From Apostichopus japonicus (lineage: Eukaryota > Echinodermata > Holothuroidea > Aspidochirotida > Stichopodidae): a stretch of DNA of 64,000 nucleotides. Below the pieces are notes generated by a model. That model was not told the DNA's origin and ran no database searches. It was given only the letters and a program-made list of their open reading frames with translations. Within the stretch, counting starts at the first letter, position 1, and the number at the start of each line of letters is the position of its first letter. Below are positions 47,089-59,121 of this stretch, piece after piece. A program made the translations under genes and the position numbers. The stretch covers positions 19,350,876 to 19,414,875 of the forward strand of contig NC_092567.1 of NCBI RefSeq assembly GCF_037975245.1, written 5' to 3'.

Positions 47089-47345
47089 TTATTCAGCAAT
47101 TATTTTAATCATTTTGATATAGAAAATGGAACAAACCTGAAATTCTTCTCTGTCTTTGATCAAGGTCATCCTATTTTCCAATAATTTCTTTAAATTTAAC
47201 CGAGGCAATCTGCAATTGGCTATGGCTGCAGGATGTTCCGTAACTAGGCACAGTAATGCCGCGGCTATATGTTCGTGGGCCGCGTTGTGTTCTGTGTTCA
47301 GAAGTCCAGTCAACTGCTGTACCATGCCGATCTGCTGAGCACCAT
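47089..47345 (-). CDS. HSPBP1: HSPBP1 last recognised exon (245-314 conserved, then read-through)
   Basis: The acceptor is ttcttcacag. Encodes GAQQIGMVQQLTGLLNTEHN and ends the conserved part at DREEFQ, where cag|gtttgt at 47137/47136 is a plausible donor. Beyond it the frame gives 15 unrelated residues and a TAA that overlaps AATAAA. Either the intron is retained as the new end, or an unplaced exon follows. Confidence 0.8.
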
Positions 47346-50300
47346 CTGTGAAGAATACTTCGTAGGTAAATTTTAAAGAGTCTTTTTACAAGGTCACTTC
47401 ATTTTTATGAAGGACTACATCAGGAATCTTTCAGAGTCAGTCAAAGGGAATTTTTCATTTGAGGGATGTTAGGGGAGGGGGGAGGAGGGGGGTACAGGCA
47501 TCAAGGGGCAGCGGGACATGGGAATTTGATTTTGAGGGAAAACTCACCTAGAGACCTTTCAACACATTGGATCCTCTCGGTATTCTGCATGCACTGTTTG
47601 GCTATGCCATCTGTACGCCTAACTTTTTCTTACTGCATAGGACACAATAATAGCCATTGAAAAATATATAAAAAATCGAAAAACAAGAAAGAAACGTTTC
47701 TGACCTTTGAATTCTGGTTGTGATATTAGGAGAGCCTTCAGCAGGAAAGTAGATTTAATTTGGATTTTCTGGTTGTTGCTCTGCATTGCCCTCATGAGAC
47801 AGGAGAACCCATCTGCCTTCACGAATGCTATCTCGCTGGCATTATGCTCACGGATGTGGCCTGGTTAAAGAAAAAGAAAATTCTCTTCAAATTTTTGAGC
47901 GAGTTTGTTGTTGCTAAATAGTCATCAGAACAGATCCTCAATGGGAGCTTTTAAGAACAGGATTCATTGGTTATTTCCACTGTTGAGCCAGTACAGCAAC
48001 AGCCTTATCACTGTGTTCATTTTACTGTGGAACCACTGCGTTCTTTCTACCGTGGAACAGTGTCATCACATTAATTCTACTGTACACCAGTGTCACTGCG
48101 TCCTTACTACCGTGAAACAGTGTCACTGCATTTATTCTACTGTGGAACAGTGTCACTGCGTCCTTTTTACCAAGGACCAGTGTCAAGTGCTGCATTCATT
48201 TTACTGTGGACCAGTGTCACTGCGTCCTTTCTAACGTGGAACACTTTCACTGCATTACTTCTACTGTGGACCAGTGTCACTGCGTCCTTTTTACCAAGGA
48301 CCAGTGTCAAGTGCTGCATTCATTTTACTGTGGACCAGTGTCACTGCGTTCTGTCTATTGTGGAACAGTATCACTCTGTCCATATTCATCTCACAGCATT
48401 CTTTCTATTGTGGAGCAGTCTTCAACTAAATCCACGCAATAGTGGAGCAGCTCACCCAGTTGATTTTTTGTGTCCCGCTTCAAAGAACATATACTGGCAG
48501 TATGAGTATTAAACTTACTATCATGGTTCTATCAGGGAAATGGTAAGGAACTGTTCATACTGTCAGTACGAGGGCTTTGAAGCTTAACATGTGAGGACAC
48601 TATGATGTTGTAATTGTCCCAACTGGCAGTAGGAGCTGTTTAGAGTTGCAAAATATTCAATACATTACAATAGTGAAACCTTTAACTCTGCCTTCGTTAT
48701 CTTTTAGTTTGTGATAAGAGCTTCAAGATCTTCCATTCAGCATTTGCAAGACCCTTCCCAAATTACAGAAAATGAAAATGTTTATTCATAAATAAAGAAA
48801 AAGAAATTAAAACTTGAAGCACACTCTGGCTTCGATGAGGCCCTATTTAGACTTGCCCAAGTCTTCAGCTTTGTATATGAAGGAATGTTACAAACCAGTG
48901 ATATCCCAAAAGCAGGGATGAGCCTGTGGTAAAAGAATTTTTTTTTTAACTTTGCAAGAATTGCAGTATAGGCTCCAGTTTGCATATGCTACAGTGTGTT
49001 AGGATAATAAAAGGGAGTGATAATTTTCTTGAAAGGTGTTTAGGGAAGTTGCTCACTGTGACTGTTATCTGTAGCATATAGAACCCAGTATTGGTGGTAG
49101 GGTTTGTGTTCCCTTCAATGTCAGTAATATTATGAAATAGTGATACCATCTCTTTGATGTTACCGAAACACTCCATCGAGACACCTTACAGGGCCTCTTA
49201 TGTATTTATCTAGGTCATGGATTCAGTTTTCCCACGAGAAGTTTTAACTATCTTATTGAATCTTGGTACAGGGCCTTTTCCCAAAATAGATTCCATTATG
49301 TCTGTGGAACATTCGAGAAGGTTCTCTCACGTGGTATGGAAGTTTCCATAGAAAGGGGATGGACTTCCAAACTCCCAACCAATCAGGGCAGATCAGTGCC
49401 AGCGCACTTACTTTTATATCGTTAAGCTAATACAGGATGGTCAGGTTATTGGCTGCCTACTGATTATGCGCAGTGGGATTTTATAGAAGTAAGGTATAAA
49501 AGGAAAAGGGGGCCGAAAGTTTTATCACTCCGTCACGCTCCGTGATCAGTTCGTCACTTCGTCATTGCTTCGTTACCATTTCATCACTCCTTTTAATTGA
49601 CGGAGTCAAGTCAAATCATTGTAATTTAGTTTTATTTGTAAAGAGAATTGACAGAGAAGAAATTATACTGAATCACTAATCAATCCGATCTTGTCAAATT
49701 GTTTTTCTGTGAACTCATTGTTTTCGCCCGTTCGAGACATCTCCTGAAGAAGCATAAATACGGCATCAAGATATCCCAGTACCTTTCTATCGCGAGTCCC
49801 GATATAGTTTTACTATCGGAGGAAGCGGGCTCGTCACAATATTACAGTAACTCATTCGACATAAATATGGGAAGCTATTTTGCTAGCAAACTGTACTCAC
49901 ACGACAGAGCGAATATGGCTTTGACTTTGACCAGATCGGAATCATCTTCGTCTGCCATCTTCATGAACTTCTTCATGGCTCCTTCCTTAAGCAGACAGTC
50001 CTGTACGTAGACGTTGTTTTGAAGGATCGTACCGGCGACTTCTAACGCCCTCCATCTTACCTCGGCACTCTTGTCATCCAGACAGCGAGAAATTACCTTC
50101 CAGCCGTCAAGTTTTATCAGATCTGTCAAGAAAATTGACTCATGGATTTAACGGATGTGATAGTAGATGGGATCTGAGTTTGGGATACCTGCCGGTATGC
50201 GGCCTACTTCCCCTACCCACAGCCCTGCATTCTCTCCATCCCGATCCACCTTCTCAACCCTAAAGAAAGACACTGAGAAGACAGAATTGGTGATATATAC

Positions 50301-52366
50301 TTGGTGAATAGAAACTGGTTAACTTCAGTTATGGGAGATTGCATGATTTATGGTACCACACAACACACCACTTAAACTTATTATCAACTTTCCAGGTCTG
50401 CGGAAGTTGGATACCTGTAAGCATAGTTCCATTATGACCAAAAAGTTCCCACCTAAAAGTGTCTGTAATGTTACGAGTTAAATCTGACAAGTGTAATCTT
50501 GCTAAGTAAGTACACGAACACAGCGACAACTTTTATTGGATTCTCTCATGTAGGTTGTTCGGAAAGCAAGCGAGGATGGCGCTCTTCACCTTCTACATTA
50601 AGACAGTCACAGATCCTAACCATGGGAGTCATATTATTACAATGTCCTCTTAGTTTTTTAGCACTAACATTCTGTTTCATTGTTTCTAATTGTACCTTTT
50701 TTTGTGTTACATTCATGTGCGACATGTCTTCAAGGAGTCACAAACCCAATTACCCAAAAATCATTATTGATCAATGTGATTGATATAACTGTCATGAACA
50801 ACTTTCCCAAACAGCTGAGAAAGCTGGGAGATATCACAGCTTAAATGCTTCTTCACATTAATGGTCGAAGTCTAGATCAAGTCATAAACATGAGATCATC
50901 CATTCAATTTTTTTTTCTTCACATTTTTCTTTGTCAATTTCAACGCTTAATGGAGATGGGTTGTGAGGAATGCTTATCCAAAAAAATGACATTGTTTAAA
51001 TGACATTGGTTTGAGGGTCAGAACTGTTAATATTCCATCTTGAAAATATCAAAAGAGAACAGCGAGAGAGTAAGACAAACCAGTGTCGACAACATATCAC
51101 TGGTTATTTATTAACTTTAACTAGCCAATCCTCAATTTACCTTTGGCATTATCGATTCTGTCACACAGGTCTACGATGTACTCCAAGAGATTCTCCTTTC
51201 TTTCTTCGTCTTCTTCTCGGTTGGATTTGAGGATGTCGCTCAGTTCCTCCAGCTTTCCTTTCAGAATTTTCACTTCGTCCGTGAACATCCCAGCTAGGGC
51301 TTGATTCAGCCACTTCTTTCTCTGCAATTCAAGCAAATGAAATAGGCCTATAAATAAAGCTTGCCAAAAAGAACAGGTTGGTGGCCAAATATCTGCATAA
51401 GTATGAAAGTCGAGCAGAGCAGCCATGGTGGTCAAACTCAAACAGACTACTCGAGGCAAGATTTATGCAAAGAATGTATTTGACCGTTCGATTCTGATAG
51501 ATCTCCTTTTCAAAAAGAGAGATTTAAACCCAGCTGCATCGAAACGACAACTGAGCACACAGACTAAATTGTTTGCCTGCCAGTTTTCTCGCGTGAATCG
51601 GTTGCATTCGTTAAAACTGTAAAGCCCTGTGGCCATACGACTTGGACATACTCAATGATTTATAAAGGTCCCCTTTCCAGTGCAAAAATGTGCCCGATAC
51701 AGCGCCTTGTCCAAAGTTCATCTATGTAGTTTGGTACATTGCCTTGCAGAATTTAAATGCAAAACGAGATGATAAAATTTTGAACTTCCGTAGCTCAATC
51801 GGCAGCGGACGTAGCGCTGCCATACCTAGCATCATTACAGCCTGACTATCTCTCTCTCTCATATACGGTTTCCATAGCAGCATTGTTCGAAGGATACATT
51901 TATCAAATACCCTGGTGTCATTATAGTTGCTTAGCTGGTAGTTGACTCTGCTGAGCCCAGGAAAAACCGTTCCAGGCTGTGTAGTCTTCATTTGCTTTTA
52001 ATATTATCTATCCGGGTCAAAACATGCATCCAATTTAATGCTCGGCACAAGGACAGTTACCGAGTAAATAAACAAAAGTGGCGTTCATTTCCCCCTTGTC
52101 CCTGCTTTCTTCCTGCGGATACCTCTAATAAAGTATTAACATTAGCATGGTGTATCTGAGTGCAACAAAAATACTTGGGTGCGAATAATTACCTCTTCTG
52201 ACATTGGTTCATGGGATGCTTCCTCTGGATTGGTATTCTCGAGAGCAAATTTTAAGATATCTTCATAGTTCCTCGGCAGCAATTTTTCTCTGGCCTGTGC
52301 TTCATTTCCACCAGGTACACTCTGGTCACTGCTGTTGGATCCTCCTTCAACTGGAAGCATGGCCAT
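47089..52366 (-). CDS. HSPBP1: HSPBP1, Hsp70-binding nucleotide-exchange factor; 3' end atypical
   Basis: The exons (- strand) are 52366-52193, 51321-51141, 50122-49901, 47860-47705 and 47345-47089. The phases fit at every junction and give 329 residues as read. HSPBP1/Fes1 proteins are cytosolic armadillo-type factors that bind the Hsp70 ATPase lobe and release ADP. Matching blocks are HEPMSEERKKWLNQALAGMF, VDLCDRIDNAKDLIKLDGW, EVRWRALEVAGTI, VKVKAIFALSC, KADGFSCLMRAMQ and IGMVQQLTGLLNTEHNAAHE. The start ATG (52364-52366) has A at -3 and G at +4 and follows a 5'-UTR acceptor. After REEFQ the family continues with an EExxFC-type helix. Here the frame runs into CSIFYIK and stops, so the true last exon is missing or displaced. 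Confidence 0.93.
47705..47860 (-). CDS. HSPBP1: HSPBP1 exon 4 (192-245)
   Basis: Encodes HIREHNASEIAFVKADGFSC and ends LLISQPEFK. The donor gtcaga is weak but in phase. Confidence 0.92.
48004..48432. repeat. 30-bp minisatellite, about 14 copies
   Basis: The unit is close to agtgtcactgcgtcctttct followed by accgtggaac. Located in HSPBP1 intron 4. Confidence 0.9.
48456..48626. mobile_element. MITE family A, copy 3
   Basis: The left end CCAGTTGATTTTTTG is degraded and the right end TAATTGTCCCAACTGG is good. The interior has inverted arms actggcagtatgag and catactgtcagtacgag. It directly follows the 30-bp minisatellite. Confidence 0.65.
48912..49010 (-). repeat. Short dispersed repeat B, copy 3 (inverted)
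   Basis: The reverse complement matches 25934-26030 over about 95 bases, including cctaacacactgtagcata and ccacaggctcatccctg. Confidence 0.75.
49307..49324 (+). promoter_or_regulatory. Perfect four-unit heat-shock element
   Basis: GAAcaTTCgaGAAggTTC has four alternating HSF pentamers with no mismatch. A further GAAgtTTC pair is at 49339-49346. Confidence 0.75.
49328..49333. promoter_or_regulatory. Canonical E-box CACGTG
   Basis: Lies three bases after the heat-shock element. CACGTG is the core site of bHLH factors including CLOCK-BMAL1 and MYC/USF. Function is not shown. Confidence 0.4.
49901..50122 (-). CDS. HSPBP1: HSPBP1 exon 3 (119-192)
   Basis: Encodes LIKLDGWKVISRCLDDKSAE, then armadillo-like helices to FALS. 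The donor gtgagt splits a Cys codon. Confidence 0.94.
51141..51321 (-). CDS. HSPBP1: HSPBP1 exon 2 (59-119)
   Basis: Encodes RKKWLNQALAGMFTDEVKIL, then YIVDLCDRIDNAK. The donor gtaaat splits an Asp codon. Confidence 0.93.
52193..52366 (-). CDS. HSPBP1: HSPBP1 coding exon 1 (residues 1-58)
   Basis: Starts MAMLPVEGGSNSSDQ and ends HEPMSEE before gtaatt. A cttttt-cag acceptor 18 bases upstream of the ATG shows a separate 5'-UTR exon. Confidence 0.92.
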
Positions 52367-52383
52367 TTTATATATTTTAATGT

Positions 52384-54746
52384 CCTGAAAAAGTATACAC
52401 ACACAATCAGAGGCTGGGCCACATAAAGCCTCACCCCTCAATTTCACCCTTAAATTCCTGGAACCTAGGAATTAACATGTTGAATTGATTTAGTTATGAC
52501 AGAGAAACATACCTCAGGCTCAGCAGAATTCTTTTCGCATTCTTATCTGCTGCAGTTGGCCAAAAATGGCAGACAGGGAATAGTTATACAATATCACATG
52601 TTGAAACTGCAGTTGAATGTTCCCTCAAAACGGGGGCCACAAAATTTCACAAAAAACAATGTAATCTATCTTCCATTTGTGGTAGGAAGGGAAAATGAAG
52701 TTCAAAGTCAGATTCTTGATATAAATGTAAGCAGCAGTTGGCTGCACAATAACAGGTTGCATAAACTCAAACTTTCAGCACGCAGTAACCAGTGCCTAGA
52801 CTACTACTATTCAAGGTAGACATAGGTGCTACTTTTTGGTGTGTTTCTTCTCAGTTAGCCCAACTTACATACATACAATAGACTATAGGCCTAGGCTATT
52901 ACAATTTTAACTTGATTTGAAAGTTCAGACATTTTGATGAGCTTTATGTTATTATCAACACCTGTCACATTACTAACAGCTTATTTTTTTTTTGATGGAG
53001 TTGGGTTGCAGTGGGGATGTTAATTTTATTAGACACTACTTCGCAACGCTTTTGAGAATGACACATCTTCCTTTCATGATAATCTGTCTAAAGTCGTAGT
53101 TGCAATGAGGAAATCATCATTGGATAAATTACTTTGTTGTTGCTTTTGAGATGGTTACATCTTCCTAACAGAATTTTCTTTCGACTTTTTCAGAAACATT
53201 CATGGGTAGTGAAATACTCAAATACTGTAGACACGTTTCTCTGTGGATAACAGCATAGTGGCACTGGCAGTATAAATGCTGGTTGATATGGGTTAGGGTT
53301 TGTAGCATAATTGTGGGCAATACTGATGACACTTTTCAATTAAATAAGGCTAAAACCAGGCTATACAAACCTTACGATATGTCTAACGTTGCAATGGGTT
53401 ACTAACAGTTTGTTAGGGACTTATGTTACTGTTAGGCCAAGACCTAGGCTTGCACTATTTCATACTAGGCTAGGCCTAGCAAGCCTACAGTGTACTCACT
53501 CGTCTAAAAAAAATATATGTGGATGTTAGTAGCAAACGTTAATCCCAACGTTGGTCTACAGAATATTTCTGAATGGTGTGAAAGACACATCTAATATCTA
53601 GCAATTCTCGTGCGAAACAAACATTGGTAACCTTGGGTTTGCCACCACGCTTCACACATGTCAGAAAAAAAGTTCGTGGAAACTTATGCAACGAGGTAAA
53701 TGAATCATTTACCTCGCTGAACTTATGTGAAGGAGGGTGCATCACGCTAACATATATTTCCTAAGCCACTTTAATTCAACATGTCAAAAGCAAATAGGCC
53801 TACTGTACATGGTGTCAGTAGAATCGACAGTTGCATGGTAACGAGTAACAAAATTGATAAAGTTAACGAGATAAAAAGCAGACACGGTTCCGGGGTGTGG
53901 AGAAAGGGCGGTATACATCCCCCTTTCAACTCAACACAAAAGTTTACAAGTGTTTTTCTGCATTTTTTTTGTTTTATTTTTGTTTTAAGCTCGCTCCACA
54001 CCACCTTGAAATGGTGAACTCTTCTCATCAAGCACAGTCCAGCCTAGGTTTGGACTTTGTAGTTGGGGGAACTCCAATCACTTGTATAAAATGCTAGCCT
54101 TTTTGCCGTTGTGTAATACAGCGATAACATTAGCACAACTATTACTTTAACATAGCCTACAAATTTCTCCGTTTTTTTACCAATAACCCCATCTATTTTT
54201 TGGTTGGATTTTGCCCATTTCTCCCTCGTTTTGCCTCCCACATCTATCTTGGTGGATGGAAAATTGTAATTCTGCATATCTTCGCTCTTCAAAGCAATTT
54301 TGTAGATCTAGAATAAGGAACAAGGTCATTGTTAACCCTCACCGTGGTTTACAACTCAAGTGTCAAATCATGTCATGTAACAGGGTCTCCAACATCACCA
54401 AGTCCGGTGGGTGGAGAAAGGGGTTCCCCTGCCCTGATTAATTTTAGAGCTATGTTTAAATAGGCTTCAAAACTTAACAGCATGAGATCACCAATTATTG
54501 TCACATTTCGGTCCATGCAGGGCCAAAATTGCTATAAAAAAATATAAGAAATCCTAAGTTTCAGGTGCATTATATTTGAACCCCATTTTGGGATGCACCC
54601 CCTCTCAGGGCTCCACCCCCTCCTTAGTCTGCAACACAACACAACTAGTTGGTTAGATTTTATAATACAACAGCACCTCATCTCGTGTCTTATGTTCACT
54701 GAGGTTTTGGATCAACGGGATCATCTGGTGGTCCAGTCAGTTCAAA
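52384..54746. other. HSPBP1 5' region and intergenic
   Basis: A 5'-UTR acceptor is at about 52385. No further conserved exon was recognised. The promoter probably lies within about 53,000-53,800 but no core element stands out. Confidence 0.4.
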
Positions 54747-54754
54747 GAAAGAAT

Positions 54755-55065
54755 CAGGCATGTAGCCAAGGGGGGGGGAGGGGCGAAGGGGGCAGCCCCC
54801 CAGAGCATATTTAAAAAAAAAATGTAAATGTTCTTATGATATCGCTAGTAATTTCAAAAGAGAAAATGCTAAGATGCAACTGACAAGGCCTGGGAAGTGC
54901 CATTTCCAGCGATCTGGGAGGCATTTTCGGCCAAAATTTTCTTGTACGCTTCGCGCCAAACCATGGTGGCGCTACGCTTAGATAGTTTGCAATGCCCAAT
55001 CTACGGCTCTGATACTTTGCGTACATTTTCGCCCCTCCCTTGGCAAATTCCTGACTACGCGCCTG
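54755..55065. mobile_element. Non-autonomous hAT-type transposon, 311 bp, perfect 8-bp TSD
   Basis: The left end CAGGCATGTAGCCAAGGGGG and right end read inverted (CAGGCGCGTAGTCAGGAATT, then TGCCAAGGGAGGG). GAAAGAAT flanks both sides exactly (54747-54754 and 55066-55073). An 8-base duplication and CAGG termini fit hAT. No transposase frame is present. Confidence 0.88.
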
Positions 55066-55073
55066 GAAAGAAT

Positions 55074-56563
55074 GAATGAACAAATGAAGGAGAGAAATAA
55101 AAAAAAAGAGGGAGACCAAAAAGGAAGAAAACAGAAGGACTGTGATTTAATATTTAAATACACTGCTGTATTCATCATCAATTCACCATCCAGTTATATG
55201 ATAATGCATCTCACAGATATTCATCTAACGAATTATGTTTCTTTCTCTTCCTTTTTCTCAAACCTAAAAATAATGCAAAGTGCAATAGTAATTTTTTTTA
55301 ACTCCTGAGGCAACGATTAAAGACTATCATGAATAAAACCATAACACTGAAATAACACAACACAATCCTAACAAAATGGCTAAAGAAATATTTCTTTCCT
55401 CTTAGCAAAATATCTAAAGCTGTTTTTTTCCATTTATTTTTTAAATTTTATTCACAGTTAAATACATATGTGAAGTGCATTGTGTTGCAGTGGCTGGAAT
55501 CATCACATTCAAGATTATAAACTATCTGAAGCAAAATATCTTTTCCAAAATATGAAAATAATGCCCAAAAAATAAGAAATACACATTTATGTCCCTTAAT
55601 TTGTAAGGTGACTTTACTTTTCTTTTTCAGGAAAATCTGGAGGCATTTTTATTTATGTTGCTCATATTGTAAGAAAATCCTCCAGAAACAAGCATATTTT
55701 TTTCCTGTCGAACTTAAATTTATTCAGGGCATTTTGAACAATTTCTGGCATAGTTCCTTGGATATTTCTAATGATCTGTTCAGAGAGTGGTGCATGAAAT
55801 CTGGGAACAATTCAAGGCACACTTTCAGCTAGGGATGATACATGAAACCCATGGACTGTCCCCAGAAATCGAGACCAAATGATCACCTTATCCTATCGCC
55901 TATGCCTTCCCTAGCAGTCACAACGAGATACTCTTCAAATGATACTTATCTCCTCCTTTTTCATGTGTTTATCACTGATGAAACCCTGTGTCCGTCTTAT
56001 TCTCTCTATCAAAAATAATTTTCAAGAAGTCTTAAGCTTAAAGGTAAAAAAAATAATATATATATATATATAGAATACACAGATATAAAGAGAACATCCA
56101 TTCCATCTAATTTCTGTCTTCATACTGAGGTCAGTTTTGCAGAGGTAAAAAAAAAATCTGAAATTGATTCATTTCAATCCTCTTGTAGTGAATATTAATA
56201 TGATCTTCTCATTAATTACGTTCATATCCATGCGATGATTCACAAGCCTCCATTTTGGGTATTTAATTTACTTGAATCTTACTTGAATTTGTTAAAATAT
56301 TTTGAAATATATATATTTTTTATATATATAAATATATTTTTTTATATCAACTGTAACTTACTAAAAGTCCAGTAGTCAATTTACTTAATCTTAGAAATTC
56401 AATTCATTAGTTACTTCATCCTTGTTCCATATCCAGGTCTGTCCATGACCCTGTGCGAAACCTCTAAGAGCTCTACTCAATTTTTTAATTCCCTGAAGAG
56501 ACAAAACAAGCAGAGGACATTCCCTTCATAAGGAGGTTGACAATCCCAATACCTCATATGTTG
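55074..56563. other. Intergenic, nothing recognised
   Basis: AT-rich with short TA runs near 56055-56070 and 56310-56340. No conserved exon was seen. Confidence 0.5.
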
Positions 56564-56845
56564 AAGAATTTCACTTCTAACCAGACGGGAACATGCTTCT
56601 GATCCACATGAATCCATTGTAGACTGAAATTTAAAAACCTCAATTTTTCGTCCAAATTTGATCATTTTGTAAGGGTTTAATGGTTTTTTCAAATTTTGGC
56701 GAAAAATCGCCATTTTTAAAATCTTCTCAAAATGATGCGGCGTTCGGATGCCGACCTCTTTATCATATAGCAGACATTATTAGTGTTGAAAATAGGTCAA
56801 TACTCTTCAGAAAGACAGTCTAATTTGAATATTCAAATCGTTATT
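56564..56845 (-). repeat. Solitary inverted monomer of the 329-bp satellite
   Basis: The reverse complement matches about 282 bases of the array monomer, from atttgaatattcaaatt through gaagtgaaatt, with scattered changes and small gaps. It lies about 14 kb from the array. Confidence 0.9.
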
Positions 56846-57927
56846 GAAAAAATAAAAAGTGTTTTTTTGTGCCCTTTGTTTGTTTTCAATTCAGTTTGCC
56901 TCTGAAGAAGATCCTGCTAGAATCAAAACATCAGGCCCTTTGTTTTTCTAATTAAGAAAGCAAATACATCAATACATGGATTAAAAAAGAAATTACATAT
57001 TAGAGTTGAGTTTTAATGAGTATCAGTGATGTTTAAACGAAAGTCAGACCCTTTGAATACCTATATATATAAAATTCCCTTCTCTTCCCACACCTCCACC
57101 CCATCGCCCGCACCCTTTCTCACCGGCCCACACTGCCACAAGCCTCTTAAAACAGCTCCTACATCACAGATGTAGAAACAACTGTCTTTTTTTCTCCCTC
57201 ATTTTGCTGTTCATGCTGTATTATAGATTAGATATCTGGTTTAGAATTCCGTAAAATGTTTTCCAAGAGAATCTTCAGAAATCTTTGTGACTAAACTAAG
57301 GTGTTCTGATTACAAACATTTTGTGTGTGTGTGTGTGATTCATGATGGATGGATGGAAAGAATAAAGTAAAAAAATTGTTACATTTTTTATTAAAAAGAA
57401 GTCTGGTTTAATGTGTAGTAACAGATAGGTTTTTGGAATTGTGAAACAGTGAATCACAAAATGACAATGCCCAGTTATCGCAATACAAGAAAACTTTTGT
57501 CCGTCCTACCCACGGCAATCAACTTCGGCTCTTTAAGGTGTGAAAGTCATCGTTTTGTGCTTGAAATTCCCGGATACGGGCGTCACATAAGGCATTACCG
57601 CAAGGACGCATATGCTGACAAAGATACTGTAGTATGGAACACATTAAAGCTTACGTTAAAAGTATGTTAAACATCTAATTTTTAAAAATATCTTACAATA
57701 AACTGGGTTACGATAGCGTCTGTACGATATGTACCACGATATCACTCTTCAAAACAGACGGCCTCAAAACTTGAATAAAAATAACGATAAAACAAAGATC
57801 ACTGTCGATTGAGACTCTGGAAGTTTTAGGTGGACTACCGTACATTGAGATGTACCAAGCAAGGTCTAATAGGCTTGTCGTACATTGCCAGGACAGGAAA
57901 AGAACCCTTTGGACTCGACTTTTGCAC
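56846..57927. other. Intergenic, nothing recognised
   Basis: Contains a short (GT)n near 57321-57340. A 73-codon frame at 57449-57670 has no recognisable similarity. Confidence 0.5.
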
Positions 57928-58117
57928 CCAGTTGGGACAATTTTTTCTATACTGTAGTGTTATGTCAGGCTTCAGAGCACTCGTATTGTCAGTATGAATA
58001 TCATGTTTTTATCAGATCAAGGTTAGAAACTGTTTGTACTGACAATACCAGTACTTTGAGAGCATGGTGTATACAGTTTAGAGAGGTTTAAGCATATAGG
58101 AAAAATGTCCCAACTGG
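57928..58117. mobile_element. MITE family A, copy 2 (best preserved)
   Basis: Terminal inverted repeats are CCAGTTGGGACAATTTTT and AAAAATGTCCCAACTGG. The interior arms cgtattgtcagta and tactgacaataccag form a second palindrome. No duplication of the target was identified. Confidence 0.82.
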
Positions 58118-59121
58118 CTGATTGTTGTGACCTAGTGTTGCATATTCATGAGGGATCCTGGTCACACCGACTATTTTCTGTCGACACCTGGTACTCATTC
58201 GGGTTCTCTTGTAAAATCCCTTTTTCCTGTGATCGGTTAAGACTGGGGCATTTGAGTCCTTCATAGCCAGCCACAAACTGTTCTTTACCAGTCAAAATAC
58301 AGCTTGAAATAGTTGTTGATATTAATGTCAGATGTCTTATTAGCATGATTTCTTGGTTAAATTTCTGGCTGTATCACTATATATTGTCATAGAAACCCAT
58401 AAAAATATATATATTTTTTAAACTGTGTTGTTATGATTGGCAGTGATGTCTTCTTTCAATGAATACTGAAAATGATTGCCTGTTCCTGATTTGTTATATA
58501 GAGCATCTGAAAGATGTTCAAATATCATTTTTATAACTATGGTTTTGGTCATTTCATAGTAAAAACTTCCTCTCAGTTTCAAACATTTTTTTCATCTTAG
58601 TGGAAAAATCAACACTTCATCCATGAAAATACTTTTGTCAAAGCCACTTCATGTTGACAATCAAAAATCTTACCCAAGCAATATTAGCCTCGGTGATGCA
58701 TTTGTCACCTAGTGACTCTGTTTGATTTCTATGTGATATGCTCCTTTAAGTTTAAATCACCATAGCAACTAGCACACTTTAATGGTCAGATATGGTTTAA
58801 CCGTTCCTTCTCATCCCTAGTCTTTATATTTCACTCTCTATCTCATTGGATATTATCAAATCTTGCTCTTCCCATGCCTCCTCCTAAACAACCTTAAAAC
58901 AAAAGGAAAAAATCAGGAGACTGTATTAGATGATAGATCACAGGAAGAAGACAGATTACACTGCAACATAACAATTATTCCCAGGATGGTAATTCCCCAC
59001 TTTTTACATCTCATTCCTCACCCCACCCACCCCCCCCCTAAAAAAAAAGATAAAAAAAGGGGGCTGTTTTCATGCCACTCCTTTTGTTTCTGTTGTACGA
59101 TAATACTTTTCGGGTCACCCA
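58118..59121. other. BMAL1 3' flank, nothing recognised
   Basis: Presumed 3' UTR and flank of BMAL1. No clear polyadenylation signal was assigned. Confidence 0.4.

Larger units (their letters stand above)
49303..49838 (+). mobile_element. Candidate solo LTR with heat-shock promoter motifs
   Basis: The span starts TGTGGAACATTCGAG and ends GCTCGTCACA. It contains promoter-like motifs in order: heat-shock element, E-box, CCAAT (49379-49383) and TATAAAAGG (49495-49503). No internal retroelement genes and no target-site duplication were seen, so LTR identity is inferred. It lies in an HSPBP1 intron on the opposite strand, ending about 60 bases from exon 3. Confidence 0.45.

Noticed and set aside
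48004-48512. Overlapping + frames of 78-140 codons
   Set aside because: They come from a 30-bp minisatellite in an HSPBP1 intron. Repeats with unit length divisible by three stay open by chance.
51722-51991. 89-codon - frame in an HSPBP1 intron
   Set aside because: It has no recognisable similarity or splice connection, and the flanking HSPBP1 exons join without it.
54811-55119. 102-codon - frame
   Set aside because: It lies in the 311-bp hAT-type element, which is non-coding.
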